Origin: a virus
Virus record (IMG/VR): IMGVR_UViG_3300027969_000019
Coordinates: 1-34,821 of that record
Length of the DNA: 34,821 bases
Strand: one strand, 5' to 3'
In this document: positions 5,334 to 13,139 of the stretch, in pieces
How the letters are laid out: every line of letters begins with the position of its first letter
How positions within the stretch are numbered: the stretch's first letter is position 1
Translations under genes and position numbers: made by a program
Notes under the pieces: model-generated
The model's input: only the letters and a program-made list of their open reading frames with translations
Databases searched by the model: none
Told to the model about the DNA's origin: nothing

Positions 5334-5700
5334 ACAATTTTGGCAACATTATCCAAGAAAAATAGCTAAACGTGCGGCACAAGCGGCATTTAATCGTCTT
5401 AGCAAACAAGAGCAATCTGATGCTATTGAAGCAATTGAACAACACGTAGCGTACTGGAAGCTTAAAGGAACAGAAATAGATTTCATATGTCATGCAACCA
5501 CGTGGCTAAACCAAGGCAGATGGGAAGATATTTTGGACATGACCCCCAAAGAACTAAAGCGACCTTCATTACCTTGGTATAGTAATGATGAACTTACTTT
5601 GGCTAAAGGCCGGGAACTTGGATTAAATGCTTACGCTGGGGAATCTATGGGACAGTATCGACAACGAATCAGCCAAACAATTGGAAAGGTTCAGGTATGA
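5326..5700 (+). CDS. Replication-protein C-terminal-like protein, 124 residues
   Basis: The start FEQFWQHYPRKIAKRAA and the block HATTWLNQGRWED (about 57-69) match a domain usually found at the C-terminus of phage replication initiators. Here it stands alone, without an N-terminal winged-helix origin-binding domain or helicase. ATG 5326 overlaps the methyltransferase stop and has AAAGGA upstream; a TTG at 5308 is disfavoured. It may help load host replication proteins, but the isolated domain's role is unknown. Confidence 0.65.
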   Translation: MFEQFWQHYPRKIAKRAAQAAFNRLSKQEQSDAIEAIEQHVAYWKLKGTEIDFICHATTWLNQGRWEDILDMTPKELKRPSLPWYSNDELTLAKGRELGLNAYAGESMGQYRQRISQTIGKVQV

Positions 5701-5866
5701 GTGCGAAATACGCCAGCTACTTAAATATAGAAATCAACTCGGCCTTGTGGGGTTTAGGAATTATTTTTCTAACAAACACTTTGACAATAGACGCAACACG
5801 CTTACTGCCGATTTATGGGATCAATGGAAAAAAGGAAACCGGGGCGAACCTGGTAAATGGTTATGA
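5627..5866 (+). CDS. Hypothetical protein with QWKKGNRGEPGKW-type C-terminus, up to 79 residues
   Basis: The C-terminal LWDQWKKGNRGEPGKWL resembles a motif seen in many small phage proteins, which supports this frame. The N-terminal boundary is doubtful: the ATG at 5627 lies 74 bases inside the preceding gene and lacks a binding site, and no closer in-frame ATG exists, so a non-ATG start near 5680 is possible. A second open frame (5697-5873) overlaps it almost completely. Function unknown. Confidence 0.55.
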   Translation: MLTLGNLWDSIDNESAKQLERFRYECEIRQLLKYRNQLGLVGFRNYFSNKHFDNRRNTLTADLWDQWKKGNRGEPGKWL

Positions 5867-6204
5867 ATCCTGAAGATAAAGTTGTTGATCCCAATGATTG
5901 TGTAGATTTTTTATACAATTTTGCCCCGGAATACGCAAAAGCAAAGGGTGAGTTGGCCGAACTGGAAGCTTACAAATCTAGCTTAAAAGCAATTATGATG
6001 AAAAAATCTAATGAGCAAACTATTGGTGCCCAAGAACGTGAAGCGTATGCCAGCCAAGAATACCAAGATTTATGCAAAAACATTAACACGGCTACTTACA
6101 ACACCGAATTGTGGAAATATCGTTTAGAAGCGGCAAAAATGCGTTTTGAAGCTTGGAGAACAATGGAAGCCAGTAATCGCAACCTTGAAAGGTTAACCAA
6201 ATGA
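5863..6204 (+). CDS. Coiled-coil phage protein of unknown function, 113 residues
   Basis: Almost entirely charged helix, with heptad-like Leu/Ala spacing and a conserved-looking AQEREAYASQEYQDL centre and AAKMRFEAWRTMEA end, seen in many phage early regions without known function. The ATG at 5863 forms an ATGA overlap with the previous stop; another ATG lies six bases upstream. Probable DNA-metabolism accessory by context. Confidence 0.7.
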   Translation: MNPEDKVVDPNDCVDFLYNFAPEYAKAKGELAELEAYKSSLKAIMMKKSNEQTIGAQEREAYASQEYQDLCKNINTATYNTELWKYRLEAAKMRFEAWRTMEASNRNLERLTK

Positions 6205-6587
6205 AAGAAGAATGGAATAAGGGTTACGAAAAGGGCCGTGATGACTACTGTTGCAATGGCAACTGCAATCAGGGTAGAGATTGCCCTAGACGCAGTAAAT
6301 GCAGTCTGTCAGAAGAAATAACAGAAGGTTTTAAAGCACTTGAAGCTATGCGTAACAATAAACCAGTAGCGTGGAGAAACCTATGCGTAGGCAACATAGG
6401 TAAAGATTCTGAATGGATTTATAACGAAATCGGTCAAGGTGAACCACTCTACACCCATCCAGCAAAGACACTAACAGATGAGGAAATATTGTTGATTGTA
6501 GATGAAGTAGATGTGCCTGACGAACCTGATACAAAAGATTTAATTGATTTTGCTAGAGCAATACTAAGAAAGGCGCAAGAGAAATGA
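6201..6587 (+). CDS. Small Cys-rich early protein, 128 residues
   Basis: N-terminal Cys cluster (CCNGNCNQGRDCPRRSKC, 17-34) suggests metal binding. The middle PVAWRN...GEPLYTHPAKTLTDEEI pattern recurs in many small phage proteins of unknown function. The C-terminus is acidic. ATGA overlaps at both ends and GAAAGGT as binding site show tight coupling within the early operon. Confidence 0.7.
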   Translation: MKEEWNKGYEKGRDDYCCNGNCNQGRDCPRRSKCSLSEEITEGFKALEAMRNNKPVAWRNLCVGNIGKDSEWIYNEIGQGEPLYTHPAKTLTDEEILLIVDEVDVPDEPDTKDLIDFARAILRKAQEK

Positions 6588-6685
6588 ACGATTTTTTAGA
6601 TTACTGTTTTGGAATTACATTGCTTATGTTTGGATTGGCTATGCTAATTATTTCTGTTGGCTTGGTTTGTGGTTATATTAAATAA
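6584..6685 (+). CDS. Single-pass membrane peptide, 33 residues
   Basis: After a short polar start, residues 9-31 form one long hydrophobic segment (with LLMFGLAMLIISVGLVC), ending in GYIK. ATGA overlap with the gene before and AAAGG upstream argue for real translation. Probable inner-membrane protein; function unknown. Confidence 0.6.
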   Translation: MNDFLDYCFGITLLMFGLAMLIISVGLVCGYIK

Positions 6686-6701
6686 GAAAGGCACAAGAAA
6701 A

Positions 6702-6848
6702 ATGAACCAGTTAACAGAAGATTTTGAAGAATGGACACCGTTATTACTGCATTTAATTGAATGTAACAAACTAAAAGCAGAAAACGAACTTTTACGCAGT
6801 CAAATTAAACATTTAGAAAGTCAAGTTTACGGGGGATCCACCAAATGA
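6702..6848 (+). CDS. Leucine-zipper-like small protein, 48 residues
   Basis: Leu residues recur at heptad-like spacing through LLLHLIECNKLKAENELL and on to SQIKHLESQV, so a short coiled coil is likely. ATG 6702 follows GAAAGGCACAAG. A longer frame from a TTG at 6657 would overlap the membrane peptide and is disfavoured. Ends in an ATGA overlap. Confidence 0.65.
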   Translation: MNQLTEDFEEWTPLLLHLIECNKLKAENELLRSQIKHLESQVYGGSTK

Positions 6849-7018
6849 TTGATTATTCAACGCCATATCTTGGATTGCACAAATTATTAAAAGATTTCCA
6901 TGCCGCCACAATTCAAGGTGACTTTGAAAAAGCATATGAAATTGCTATAAAAATTACTGATGTTTGCCAAAATTTAGAAAATATTGCTAAAGGTTTAGCT
7001 GATGCCTATAGAGATTGA
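6845..7018 (+). CDS. Hypothetical small helical protein, 57 residues
   Basis: Begins in an ATGA overlap and ends inside the next gene (17-base overlap). Predicted helical (LHKLLKDFHAATIQGDFEKA). No recognised family. Confidence 0.6.
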   Translation: MIDYSTPYLGLHKLLKDFHAATIQGDFEKAYEIAIKITDVCQNLENIAKGLADAYRD

Positions 7019-7481
7019 ATTAGATTACCCACAAATTATGATGGGGGTCTATGCTGGTGGTGTAAGGCATTTACAATTTCTTAAACGCAACGCTAGGCCC
7101 ATGTACGGCAAAAACGTATCAACCCTATGGGGTGAACAAATAGAAGGCGCATTGTCAGAATATGCACTTGCAAAGCATTTAAACGTGCATTGGGAAGGCG
7201 TAGGCGTTGCCGGTGGGGATGATTTAAAGGATGAAGAAGTACGTGTTACAACGTACGAAAACGGCAGTTTGTTATTGCATCCACCCGATAAAGACAATAA
7301 ACGTTATTGGCTATTGACGGGTTCTAATGGAAAATACACAATTCATGGGTACATTTACGGCAAAGACGGCAAACAACAACAATACTGGCGTGATCCAGTT
7401 GGTGGCCGCCCAGCATTTTTTGTGCCGCAATCAGCTTTAATAAAACCACAAAATAAAGAAAAAGATTGGTTAGATGACTAA
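7002..7481 (+). CDS. Conserved phage protein of unknown function, 159 residues
   Basis: Resembles a recurring phage protein with the blocks IEGALSEYALAKHL (about 48-61), EVRVTTYENGSLLLHP (about 78-93) and GRPAFFVPQSAL near the end. A Glu-bearing helix followed by an acidic strand with V-R-V-T-T loosely recalls nuclease-like folds, but no complete PD-(D/E)XK signature can be shown. AAAGG lies eight bases before the ATG. It precedes the Ref-like nuclease with an 8-base overlap. Confidence 0.7.
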   Translation: MPIEIELDYPQIMMGVYAGGVRHLQFLKRNARPMYGKNVSTLWGEQIEGALSEYALAKHLNVHWEGVGVAGGDDLKDEEVRVTTYENGSLLLHPPDKDNKRYWLLTGSNGKYTIHGYIYGKDGKQQQYWRDPVGGRPAFFVPQSALIKPQNKEKDWLDD

Positions 7482-7746
7482 GAATGAGAAAGAAATTTAC
7501 AAAAGAATTGCTGAATTGGGATGTTCATTATGTAGGCATCAAGGTAATGAAGGAACTCCAGCAGAATTGCATCACATTAGACGAACTGGCAAGCGAAACC
7601 TTGCGCCTGTTATCCCACTATGCCCCTACCATCACAGAGGATCAAATACCAGTATTCACGGAATGGGCCGTAAGCGATTTGAAAGGGAATATGGCACAAC
7701 TGAAGAACTACTACTTGCACAAACATTGGAACTAATAGGTGAGTAG
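7474..7746 (+). CDS. Ref-like HNH nuclease, 90 residues
   Basis: Matches the phage P1 Ref (recombination enhancement) type, a RecA-dependent HNH-related endonuclease. Visible: C17-x2-C20, the HH pair at 33-34 (ELHHIRR), PLC at 48-50 followed by HH at 53-54, and IHGMGRKRFEREYG. The Cys and His residues would bind structural and catalytic metals. Together with the exonuclease, ssDNA-binding protein and RusA it makes a recombination and repair set. Overlaps both neighbours by 8 bases. Confidence 0.75.
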   Translation: MTKNEKEIYKRIAELGCSLCRHQGNEGTPAELHHIRRTGKRNLAPVIPLCPYHHRGSNTSIHGMGRKRFEREYGTTEELLLAQTLELIGE

Positions 7747-7885
7747 CTGGCTAATCATTGTTACAGGATTAATTTATGCTTATATTTCTGCTGAACAAGG
7801 GTACAAAGGGAATATGGGATTGGCTTGTATGTATGCTGGATATTGCTTTGCAAATTTTGGGGCTTACTTAATTGCTACAAAATAA
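7739..7885 (+). CDS. Small two-segment membrane protein, 48 residues
   Basis: GTG start inside the end of the HNH gene (8-base overlap). Two hydrophobic stretches (WLIIVTGLIYAYIS and MYAGYCFANFGAYLIA) flank a polar EQGYKGN turn, the pattern of a small phage inner-membrane protein. It is the last gene of the early operon. Confidence 0.55.
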   Translation: MSSWLIIVTGLIYAYISAEQGYKGNMGLACMYAGYCFANFGAYLIATK

Positions 7886-7889
7886 AAGA

Positions 7890-7953
7890 TTTCCTGAACG
7901 GGTAATTTAAACAAAAAAGTGCATGAAATTTTAATAAAATTCCCGAACGGGAA
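7890..7953. repeat. Paired dyads TTCCYGAACGGG, 49 bp apart
   Basis: TTTCCTGAACGGGTAA (7890-7905) and the perfect dyad TTCCCGAACGGGAA (7940-7953) share a CCYGAACGGG core. They lie in the 184-bp gene-free space between converging operons. Neither has a T-tract, so operator or methylation-linked sites are more likely than terminators. Confidence 0.45.
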
Positions 7954-8052
7954 ATGATTAAATGACTTATAAATAAGGCTTTAACCTACTTAAAGATTCT
8001 TTTATGAGCCAAAATACAAAATGTATTACTTGTATTACAAATACCGACAATT

Positions 8053-8070
8053 AGTAACATAAATGTTACT
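8053..8070. repeat. Perfect dyad AGTAACAT-AA-ATGTTACT
   Basis: 8-bp inverted repeat at the junction of two converging transcription units, its last base being the first base of the leftward stop codon. It may act as a weak bidirectional terminator, though no T-tract follows on either strand. Confidence 0.4.
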
Positions 8071-8417
8071 TATAACTCTAGTGGATCAAACCCAAGTTCA
8101 TCGCAAATTTGTTTGGTACGGGAACGAAAAACAGCATCGTGATGCGACCATTTGGATGTTTTCCAACGGGACATATGAACACATTCGTGTAATAACACAC
8201 GGATTACTGTTGACAAATGCCCACATCGTTTAGTTGAAATAGTAATGGTATGTTCGTAATCATCGGAATCTGAATAAAGATAAGTTCCCATTTGTTCCGG
8301 ATCATCATCCACTATCCATTTCACATTTTCAGGCAATGGCATATCCCACCGATCAAACGGTTTCATGCAATACAAAGCAGAGTATAAGTTTCGTAGAATG
8401 GCGGGAGTTAGTTTCAT
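8070..8417 (-). CDS. SprT-like zinc metalloprotease, 115 residues
   Basis: Zinc-dependent protease-like fold. The motif H77-E-x-x-H81 (LLHECVHM) is the zincin signature, and the following WSHHDAVFR supplies the third His ligand (92 or 93), as in SprT/Spartan-like proteins. It lacks the C-terminal zinc-ribbon of cellular SprT and is short, as expected for a phage version. The substrate is unknown; cellular relatives cut proteins cross-linked to DNA. Start ATG 8417 has an ATGA overlap with the phosphoesterase; an upstream TTG is disfavoured. Confidence 0.75.
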   Translation of the reverse strand: MKLTPAILRNLYSALYCMKPFDRWDMPLPENVKWIVDDDPEQMGTYLYSDSDDYEHTITISTKRCGHLSTVIRVLLHECVHMSRWKTSKWSHHDAVFRSRTKQICDELGFDPLEL

Positions 8418-9634
8418 TTCCAACTAATCCATTCTGTATGAAGTTTCTTTTTCTTTCTGTCCACATATACAGGCATACTAAAAGTTAAACCATGTTCCGG
8501 ATGGGTTAACCATAAAGCCTGGCGTGGTGGTTCAAAACCAAAATTGTTAGCATAAGCGTATTCATCATAACCTTTAAGACTGCCATTGACTATAAGGCGT
8601 TCTAGCTGTATTAATTGATGCCAATGGCCTAATAACATTGTGTCGTATTCCATGTCAATTTGGGCGTTTCTAGAACGTTTGCGATGGTCACCCCTAATAA
8701 TTGGACCTAAAGCACCAATAACACCGTCACCCCCACGAAATTGATCCCCATGTGTAAGTAGGTATTTGTGTCCGTAAATTGAATAATATGCATCTGAACC
8801 ATCGGGAATGTGAAATTGAACACGTTTATCATTTTCAAATCGCTTACTTAAAAATTGATAAAGTAACCAATCAAACGAAGTGAAATTACGACCTTTTGCC
8901 CTTATTTTGTGCGTGTTACGTCCATGATTGCCGCTTACGCATGGAACAAAGACATTACCAAATTCATTAGCTAATGTTTCAATACACCAAATTAAAACGC
9001 CAAATAAATCAATTACTGTAGGCATAATTTCCATAGAATTGGTGGCCATTAGTTCTTCATGAATATCGCCTGACACCATGTCACCGCCCAAAACAAAAAC
9101 TATTCCTTCATAATTAGAATGGGCCACATGATTTTTTAGCAAATCTATTGTTTTTTCAATCATTACTTTGGCCCGATCCTGACCAATTGCAACGTTGTAT
9201 TCATTGACCCCATTAATTTGATTAGGATCAACTACTTCACCCCAATGCCAATCTGAAGCAAACAGAGTTGGAATACCAGCAACTACTTTACCTTTAGGTG
9301 GTTTTACCAACCAATTAGGAATAGAAACTTTACTACTAGACATTTTTAAAATAAATTTTTTAATGTATTCTGATGTTAACTTTTCTTCTTGTTGGCCGTT
9401 AAGCATAGATTCAAGTTGCCGAATCTTATCTTTAGCTTCCAAAAGTCCAGTAAGTTCTTTATTTGCTACTGAAATTGTGGGTTTAATGCCTTTAGCTTTA
9501 CAAACTGCCATCCTAGAATGAAAAGTGCTAGGATTCATGTTTAATAAATTAGCCGCTTCAGTCTTATTGCCTGTTTTAGCGTAAGCGTTCATTATTTCTT
9601 GCATTTCTGCGTGTGACAAAGGTTTTTGCGCCAT
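8414..9634 (-). CDS. Metallophosphoesterase with HTH-like N-terminus, 406 residues
   Basis: Calcineurin-like phosphoesterase. Motifs in order: D128-W-H130 (SDWHWGE), GGD (183-185), GNHGR (235-239), THGDQF with His295 and Asp297, and a late GHWH; these bind two metal ions. Residues about 10-50 (TGNKTEAANLLNMNPSTFHS) look like a Fis-type helix-turn-helix, followed by a short coiled coil at 60-90. This makes a DNA-acting nuclease or phosphatase likely. ATG 9634 has AGGCAAATT upstream; a TTG at 9685 lies upstream of the likely promoter. Transcribed leftward with the SprT-like gene. Confidence 0.85.
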   Translation of the reverse strand: MAQKPLSHAEMQEIMNAYAKTGNKTEAANLLNMNPSTFHSRMAVCKAKGIKPTISVANKELTGLLEAKDKIRQLESMLNGQQEEKLTSEYIKKFILKMSSSKVSIPNWLVKPPKGKVVAGIPTLFASDWHWGEVVDPNQINGVNEYNVAIGQDRAKVMIEKTIDLLKNHVAHSNYEGIVFVLGGDMVSGDIHEELMATNSMEIMPTVIDLFGVLIWCIETLANEFGNVFVPCVSGNHGRNTHKIRAKGRNFTSFDWLLYQFLSKRFENDKRVQFHIPDGSDAYYSIYGHKYLLTHGDQFRGGDGVIGALGPIIRGDHRKRSRNAQIDMEYDTMLLGHWHQLIQLERLIVNGSLKGYDEYAYANNFGFEPPRQALWLTHPEHGLTFSMPVYVDRKKKKLHTEWISWK

Positions 9635-9662
9635 AATTTGCCTGTAAAATAAAGTTTGTCTA

Positions 9663-9690
9663 ATATTAACAAAATTTAATTGCAAATCAA
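9663..9690 (-). promoter_or_regulatory. Promoter of the phosphoesterase/SprT operon
   Basis: Read leftward: TTGATT (9690-9685), 16-base spacer, TGT-TAATAT (9671-9663, extended -10), predicted start near 9656, 22 bases before the ATG. The divergent rusA gene starts at 9700, so its promoter must overlap this one. I see no good rightward promoter here. Confidence 0.5.
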
Positions 9691-9699
9691 TTACTTACA

Positions 9700-10047
9700 A
9701 TGATTATTATCAAATTGCCATATCCACCTAGCGTTAATACCTATTGGCGTAACTTTAGGGGCAATACTGTTCTAAGCAAATCCGGCCGTGAATTTAAAAC
9801 CGCTGTATCAGAATGTGTAATAGAACAAAACGTGCCCAAATTTGGCAATAAACGGCTAGAGGTGACATTGTGGCTATATCCACGGTCAAAGATAGTCACA
9901 GATTTAGATAACCGCTTAAAAGCCGTTTTAGACGGTTTAGAAGATGCTGGCGTTTATGACAATGACGGCCAAATTGATGTGCTAATGATTCAACGTGGAG
10001 AAATCCGTAAGGGCGGTGGCGTTGATGTAATGATAGAAGTCATTTAA
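9700..10047 (+). CDS. rusA: RusA-family Holliday junction resolvase, 115 residues
   Basis: Homodimeric endonuclease that cuts four-way DNA junctions. The N-terminal LPYPPSVNTYWR is typical. The catalytic acids are D68 and D70 (TDLDNRLKAVLDGL) and D89 (YDNDGQI), matching the spacing of D70, D72 and D91 of the E. coli protein; K74 is also present. The likely role is to resolve recombination and replication junctions before packaging. There is no clear ribosome binding site before the ATG, so start recognition is unusual. It is the first gene of the long rightward block. Confidence 0.9.
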   Translation: MIIIKLPYPPSVNTYWRNFRGNTVLSKSGREFKTAVSECVIEQNVPKFGNKRLEVTLWLYPRSKIVTDLDNRLKAVLDGLEDAGVYDNDGQIDVLMIQRGEIRKGGGVDVMIEVI

Positions 10048-10055
10048 AATTAAGC

Positions 10056-12557
10056 ATGGCCTACGAAGAATACGATTACTACAATGAACCAGCCGGGGAA
10101 AGTAAATCCCTAAAAGAATCATTGCGTGAAATTCTTAATGGGTTAAAAAATGAAAAGAATTTACGTGAAGCCGGAACAAGCTTAAAAGAAGCTTTGCAAT
10201 TAACCCCTAATGTTTCAGAATCATTAGCCCGTGGTGGGGTAGCCCAGGCCATAGGCACAAGCGGTGATTTGCGTGAATTACGCAATACTATTAATAGTTA
10301 TTTGCCAAAATCCATAAGAAACATGACACAGGCGGCAGAATTCCTTGCTAATCCATACGCAACCGCAATACAGCAAACCGCCCCAACAACTGAAGAAACA
10401 TTAGATTTTGTACCACGTGTAACCGATACATATAAAGGTTACAAACAACATGAAACCCTAGGCGAATACATTGCCCCATCTTTAGGTTATTTTGGCGGAA
10501 AAGCGGCAAAAGCTTATGGAAACTATGTTGGCCCTACTGCATACAAAGCCGTAGAAGATTACCTAGTTAAAACCGGTGGAATATTAAATGCAGTTGAACC
10601 AAGTGAAGCAAAGAAGATACAAGAATCCTTAATAGATGAATTAGGGTTTCATTCCCCGTTAGAAAACGCTATATTAAAAATCCAACAACCAAAAGGTACT
10701 GGTGATCAATTTTTAAAGCAATTGGAAAAGACACCAGGCGTAAAAACTGAAGAACTTGATGTAACTGGAGTAAAGCAATATTTACTTGACCATCCAAACG
10801 TTACCAAGCAAGAACTTTTGGATTACATGGGTTCTAGCCGGTTAAAGCTTGAAAACAAGATTTTAAATGAAACTGGTGTTAATGACATTGAAGATTATCA
10901 ATTGCGTGGCGGCGAAGTTTATCACGATGACGATTACATAAGTTCAATAGCTGACGATTTGCATTACGACATGAAAAATGATCCAGTAATACGTGATCAA
11001 GAACGCCAAGCATTGTTAGAAGCTGATCCTGAACGCTATGCAGATTACGATACAAATCCTTATTCTCAAGCTAGGCTAGAAGAAGATATTGATGGGGTTT
11101 TGTTTGAAAACGCCAAACAACAAGCTAATGATATGTATTACGAAAACCCTATACGTCATTATTACGATGAAGAAGGATATGAAATATTTGGCAATGATGA
11201 CTTGGGATATACGTTTAAAGACCCATCTGGGGGTTTTTTAGAAATTGGCAGTAGAAATGGCACTTATGATTTAAGCGAAGCTGAACAAGCATTGCGTGAA
11301 TATCATTTTGAAACTGGAAATTTAAGAACCAATGAATTTGGACCTAAATACGAAGATTACACGCTACCTGGCAATTACACTAATTATCGAGAAGTGCTAA
11401 CAACTTTGCCAAGTCAATCAGATTTTGACAAAGCAAGCATGAATATGTTCGAATTCAGAAAAGCAGTTAACAAACGTTTAGATAAGCCAACTGGCGGCTG
11501 GGATTATGAAGAACTAACGCCCCAAGAACAAATGAAATATGACATTCTTAATGAAAGAATGTTAAGAGCAAGTAAAAATAAAACAAATTATGAATCAAGC
11601 CATTTTGATGAACCTAACATTCTTGCCCATACAAGGCTAAATGACCGCATCATTAATGGTAAAAAGACTTTAATGGTAGAAGAAATTCAATCAGATTGGC
11701 ACCAATCTGGGCGTAAAAAGGGTTATGACACCCCCGAAGTGCGTCAAAACATAGCAAAAGAACGCCAAAGATTATTAGATCAAAAAGATTATTACGCTAA
11801 ATTAGCAGAACCTTATGCCGCACAAGGCAAAGATTCGCCGCCTGATGTTATAGAAGGATGGACAATTGCCGCTAACGGTTTGCAAGAACTGCAAAAAGTA
11901 GAAAACAATATGAGCAAAGCCGTGCCAAACGCCCCATTTAAGAAAAACTGGCATGAACTAATGATGAAACAGATTCTTAATGAAGCAGTCAAAGGTGATT
12001 ACGATGCCATAGCATTTACCACCGGCAAACAACAAGCTGAACGGTATAGTTTATCTAAACAAATTAGCGGTTTAAGTTACATGAATGATGGTGTATTAAG
12101 GGCTTTTGATAAAAATGGTAATACTGTTATCAATAAAAAATTAAATAATCCTGATGAATTAGAAGATTACATCGGTAAAGAAGCCGCTAAAAAGCTTATG
12201 GAAAAAGAACCGGAAGATTTATATGTTACCGAATATAACGGTCAATATATTGCTCACGACAATCCTAATGTATTTAAAGGACGTGAATTAAGCGGTATTG
12301 ATTTAGACGTAGGCGGCGAAGGTATGAAAGGCTTTTACGACAAGATATTGCCGGACTTTGTTAACAAATACACCAAAAAATGGGGTATGGGCGTAAGAAA
12401 AGCTAATACATTATCGTCATTACAAGGTGAGCAAGTTCATATGGTAGATTTAACTGATGCCGCCAAAAAAGACATTAAATTTAAAGGCCAACCATTGTTT
12501 AGTGGCATAGGTTTAGCGGCACCACCCTTGCTAATGGACAATGAAGAAGATAATTGA
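10056..12557 (+). CDS. Large polyvalent-type protein, 833 residues, function unknown
   Basis: Long, mostly hydrophilic protein with a very acidic, Tyr-rich middle (about 290-400). Residues about 535-560 (VEEIQSDWHQSGRKKGYD), 635-665 (NWHELMMKQIL to TGKQQAERYSLSKQI) and the C-terminal WGMGVRKANTL...GQPLFSGIG block match a set of motifs I associate with phage and plasmid large polyvalent proteins, which are often delivered with the DNA. The enzyme activity is not known. The binding site is weak (TAAG). Its position ahead of the packaging genes fits either an injected protein or an early protein. Calling it virion-associated is inference. Confidence 0.6.
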   Translation: MAYEEYDYYNEPAGESKSLKESLREILNGLKNEKNLREAGTSLKEALQLTPNVSESLARGGVAQAIGTSGDLRELRNTINSYLPKSIRNMTQAAEFLANPYATAIQQTAPTTEETLDFVPRVTDTYKGYKQHETLGEYIAPSLGYFGGKAAKAYGNYVGPTAYKAVEDYLVKTGGILNAVEPSEAKKIQESLIDELGFHSPLENAILKIQQPKGTGDQFLKQLEKTPGVKTEELDVTGVKQYLLDHPNVTKQELLDYMGSSRLKLENKILNETGVNDIEDYQLRGGEVYHDDDYISSIADDLHYDMKNDPVIRDQERQALLEADPERYADYDTNPYSQARLEEDIDGVLFENAKQQANDMYYENPIRHYYDEEGYEIFGNDDLGYTFKDPSGGFLEIGSRNGTYDLSEAEQALREYHFETGNLRTNEFGPKYEDYTLPGNYTNYREVLTTLPSQSDFDKASMNMFEFRKAVNKRLDKPTGGWDYEELTPQEQMKYDILNERMLRASKNKTNYESSHFDEPNILAHTRLNDRIINGKKTLMVEEIQSDWHQSGRKKGYDTPEVRQNIAKERQRLLDQKDYYAKLAEPYAAQGKDSPPDVIEGWTIAANGLQELQKVENNMSKAVPNAPFKKNWHELMMKQILNEAVKGDYDAIAFTTGKQQAERYSLSKQISGLSYMNDGVLRAFDKNGNTVINKKLNNPDELEDYIGKEAAKKLMEKEPEDLYVTEYNGQYIAHDNPNVFKGRELSGIDLDVGGEGMKGFYDKILPDFVNKYTKKWGMGVRKANTLSSLQGEQVHMVDLTDAAKKDIKFKGQPLFSGIGLAAPPLLMDNEEDN

Positions 12558-12582
12558 CAAAGTAGTAAAATAGACGAAAATG
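12554..12582 (+). promoter_or_regulatory. Putative rightward promoter before the packaging block
   Basis: Perfect TTGACA (12554-12559), 17-base spacer, AAAATG (12577-12582). The -10 is poor, so activation by a phage factor is possible. It overlaps the end of the 833-residue gene and lies 36 bases before the next ATG. Confidence 0.4.
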
Positions 12583-12618
12583 TAGTTTGTTATACCCCAT
12601 CACATAGGAGAACTAATC

Positions 12619-12852
12619 ATGGGCAAAATGGATTCAATGAAGGGCGTACCTTCAACAACTGGCGCAACTGCACCTAAAGGCGCTACTTCATCCGATACAT
12701 CCGGCGAACGCATGGGTAAAATCGTTGGTGGTGTAGCAATGGGCAAAGAAGATATGGTAGGTAATGACAAATTGTTCAATACTGGCCGTACAGAAGGTAT
12801 TTGCTATACGCATACACGTAAAGCTTACAGTTGCGCTGACGATAACTGCTAA
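12619..12852 (+). CDS. Hypothetical small protein, 77 residues
   Basis: Gly-, Ser-, Thr- and Lys-rich, low complexity at the start, ending in TRKAYSCADDNC with Cys at 62, 72 and 77. Strong AGGAGA binding site, so well expressed. No recognised family; a minor structural role is possible from its position. Confidence 0.65.
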   Translation: MGKMDSMKGVPSTTGATAPKGATSSDTSGERMGKIVGGVAMGKEDMVGNDKLFNTGRTEGICYTHTRKAYSCADDNC

Positions 12853-12854
12853 TC

Positions 12855-13070
12855 ATGCCTTTTACCGCTGATTTAAACCCAAAAAAATCCGGCATGGATT
12901 TGTTGGAATTAATGAAGATGGAAGATTATTTGGGGCGCAAAACTGCAAAGTCAGCGGCAAAAACCGCAACACCGACCGCAGATGCAATATTAGCTAAACC
13001 AAATAACATGGTTAAAAGCAGTTCTGATGATGTTGGCGTAGAGTTTAGATTTAATAGAAACCAAGAATAA
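12855..13070 (+). CDS. Hypothetical protein sharing an N-terminal motif with an ejection protein, 71 residues
   Basis: Starts two bases after the previous stop without a binding site of its own, so it is probably coupled. Residues 3-19 (FTADLNPKKSGMDLLEL) closely resemble residues 5-21 of the protein encoded at 28848-30287 (FSADLNPKSNAMSLADI). The rest is Ala- and Lys-rich. The shared segment may be a docking or packaging signal for the virion. Function unknown. Confidence 0.6.
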   Translation: MPFTADLNPKKSGMDLLELMKMEDYLGRKTAKSAAKTATPTADAILAKPNNMVKSSSDDVGVEFRFNRNQE

Positions 13071-13075
13071 AGCGA

Positions 13076-13113
13076 AAAGCCCTAGCACGTGAAGGTAAAC
13101 TAGGGCCTTTCTA
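13076..13113 (+). terminator. Weak terminator-like hairpin
   Basis: GCCCTAG (13079-13085) and CTAGGGC (13100-13106), perfect 7-bp stem with a 14-base loop, followed by CTTTCT. The T-tract is short, so it may only attenuate transcription into the groES-like gene. Confidence 0.45.
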
Positions 13114-13139
13114 ACCACACAAGTAATCGGAGAACTTGC

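Noticed and set aside
8003-8053. 16-codon frame with a C-x2-C motif
   Set aside because: Too short, with no binding site, in a low-complexity gap.
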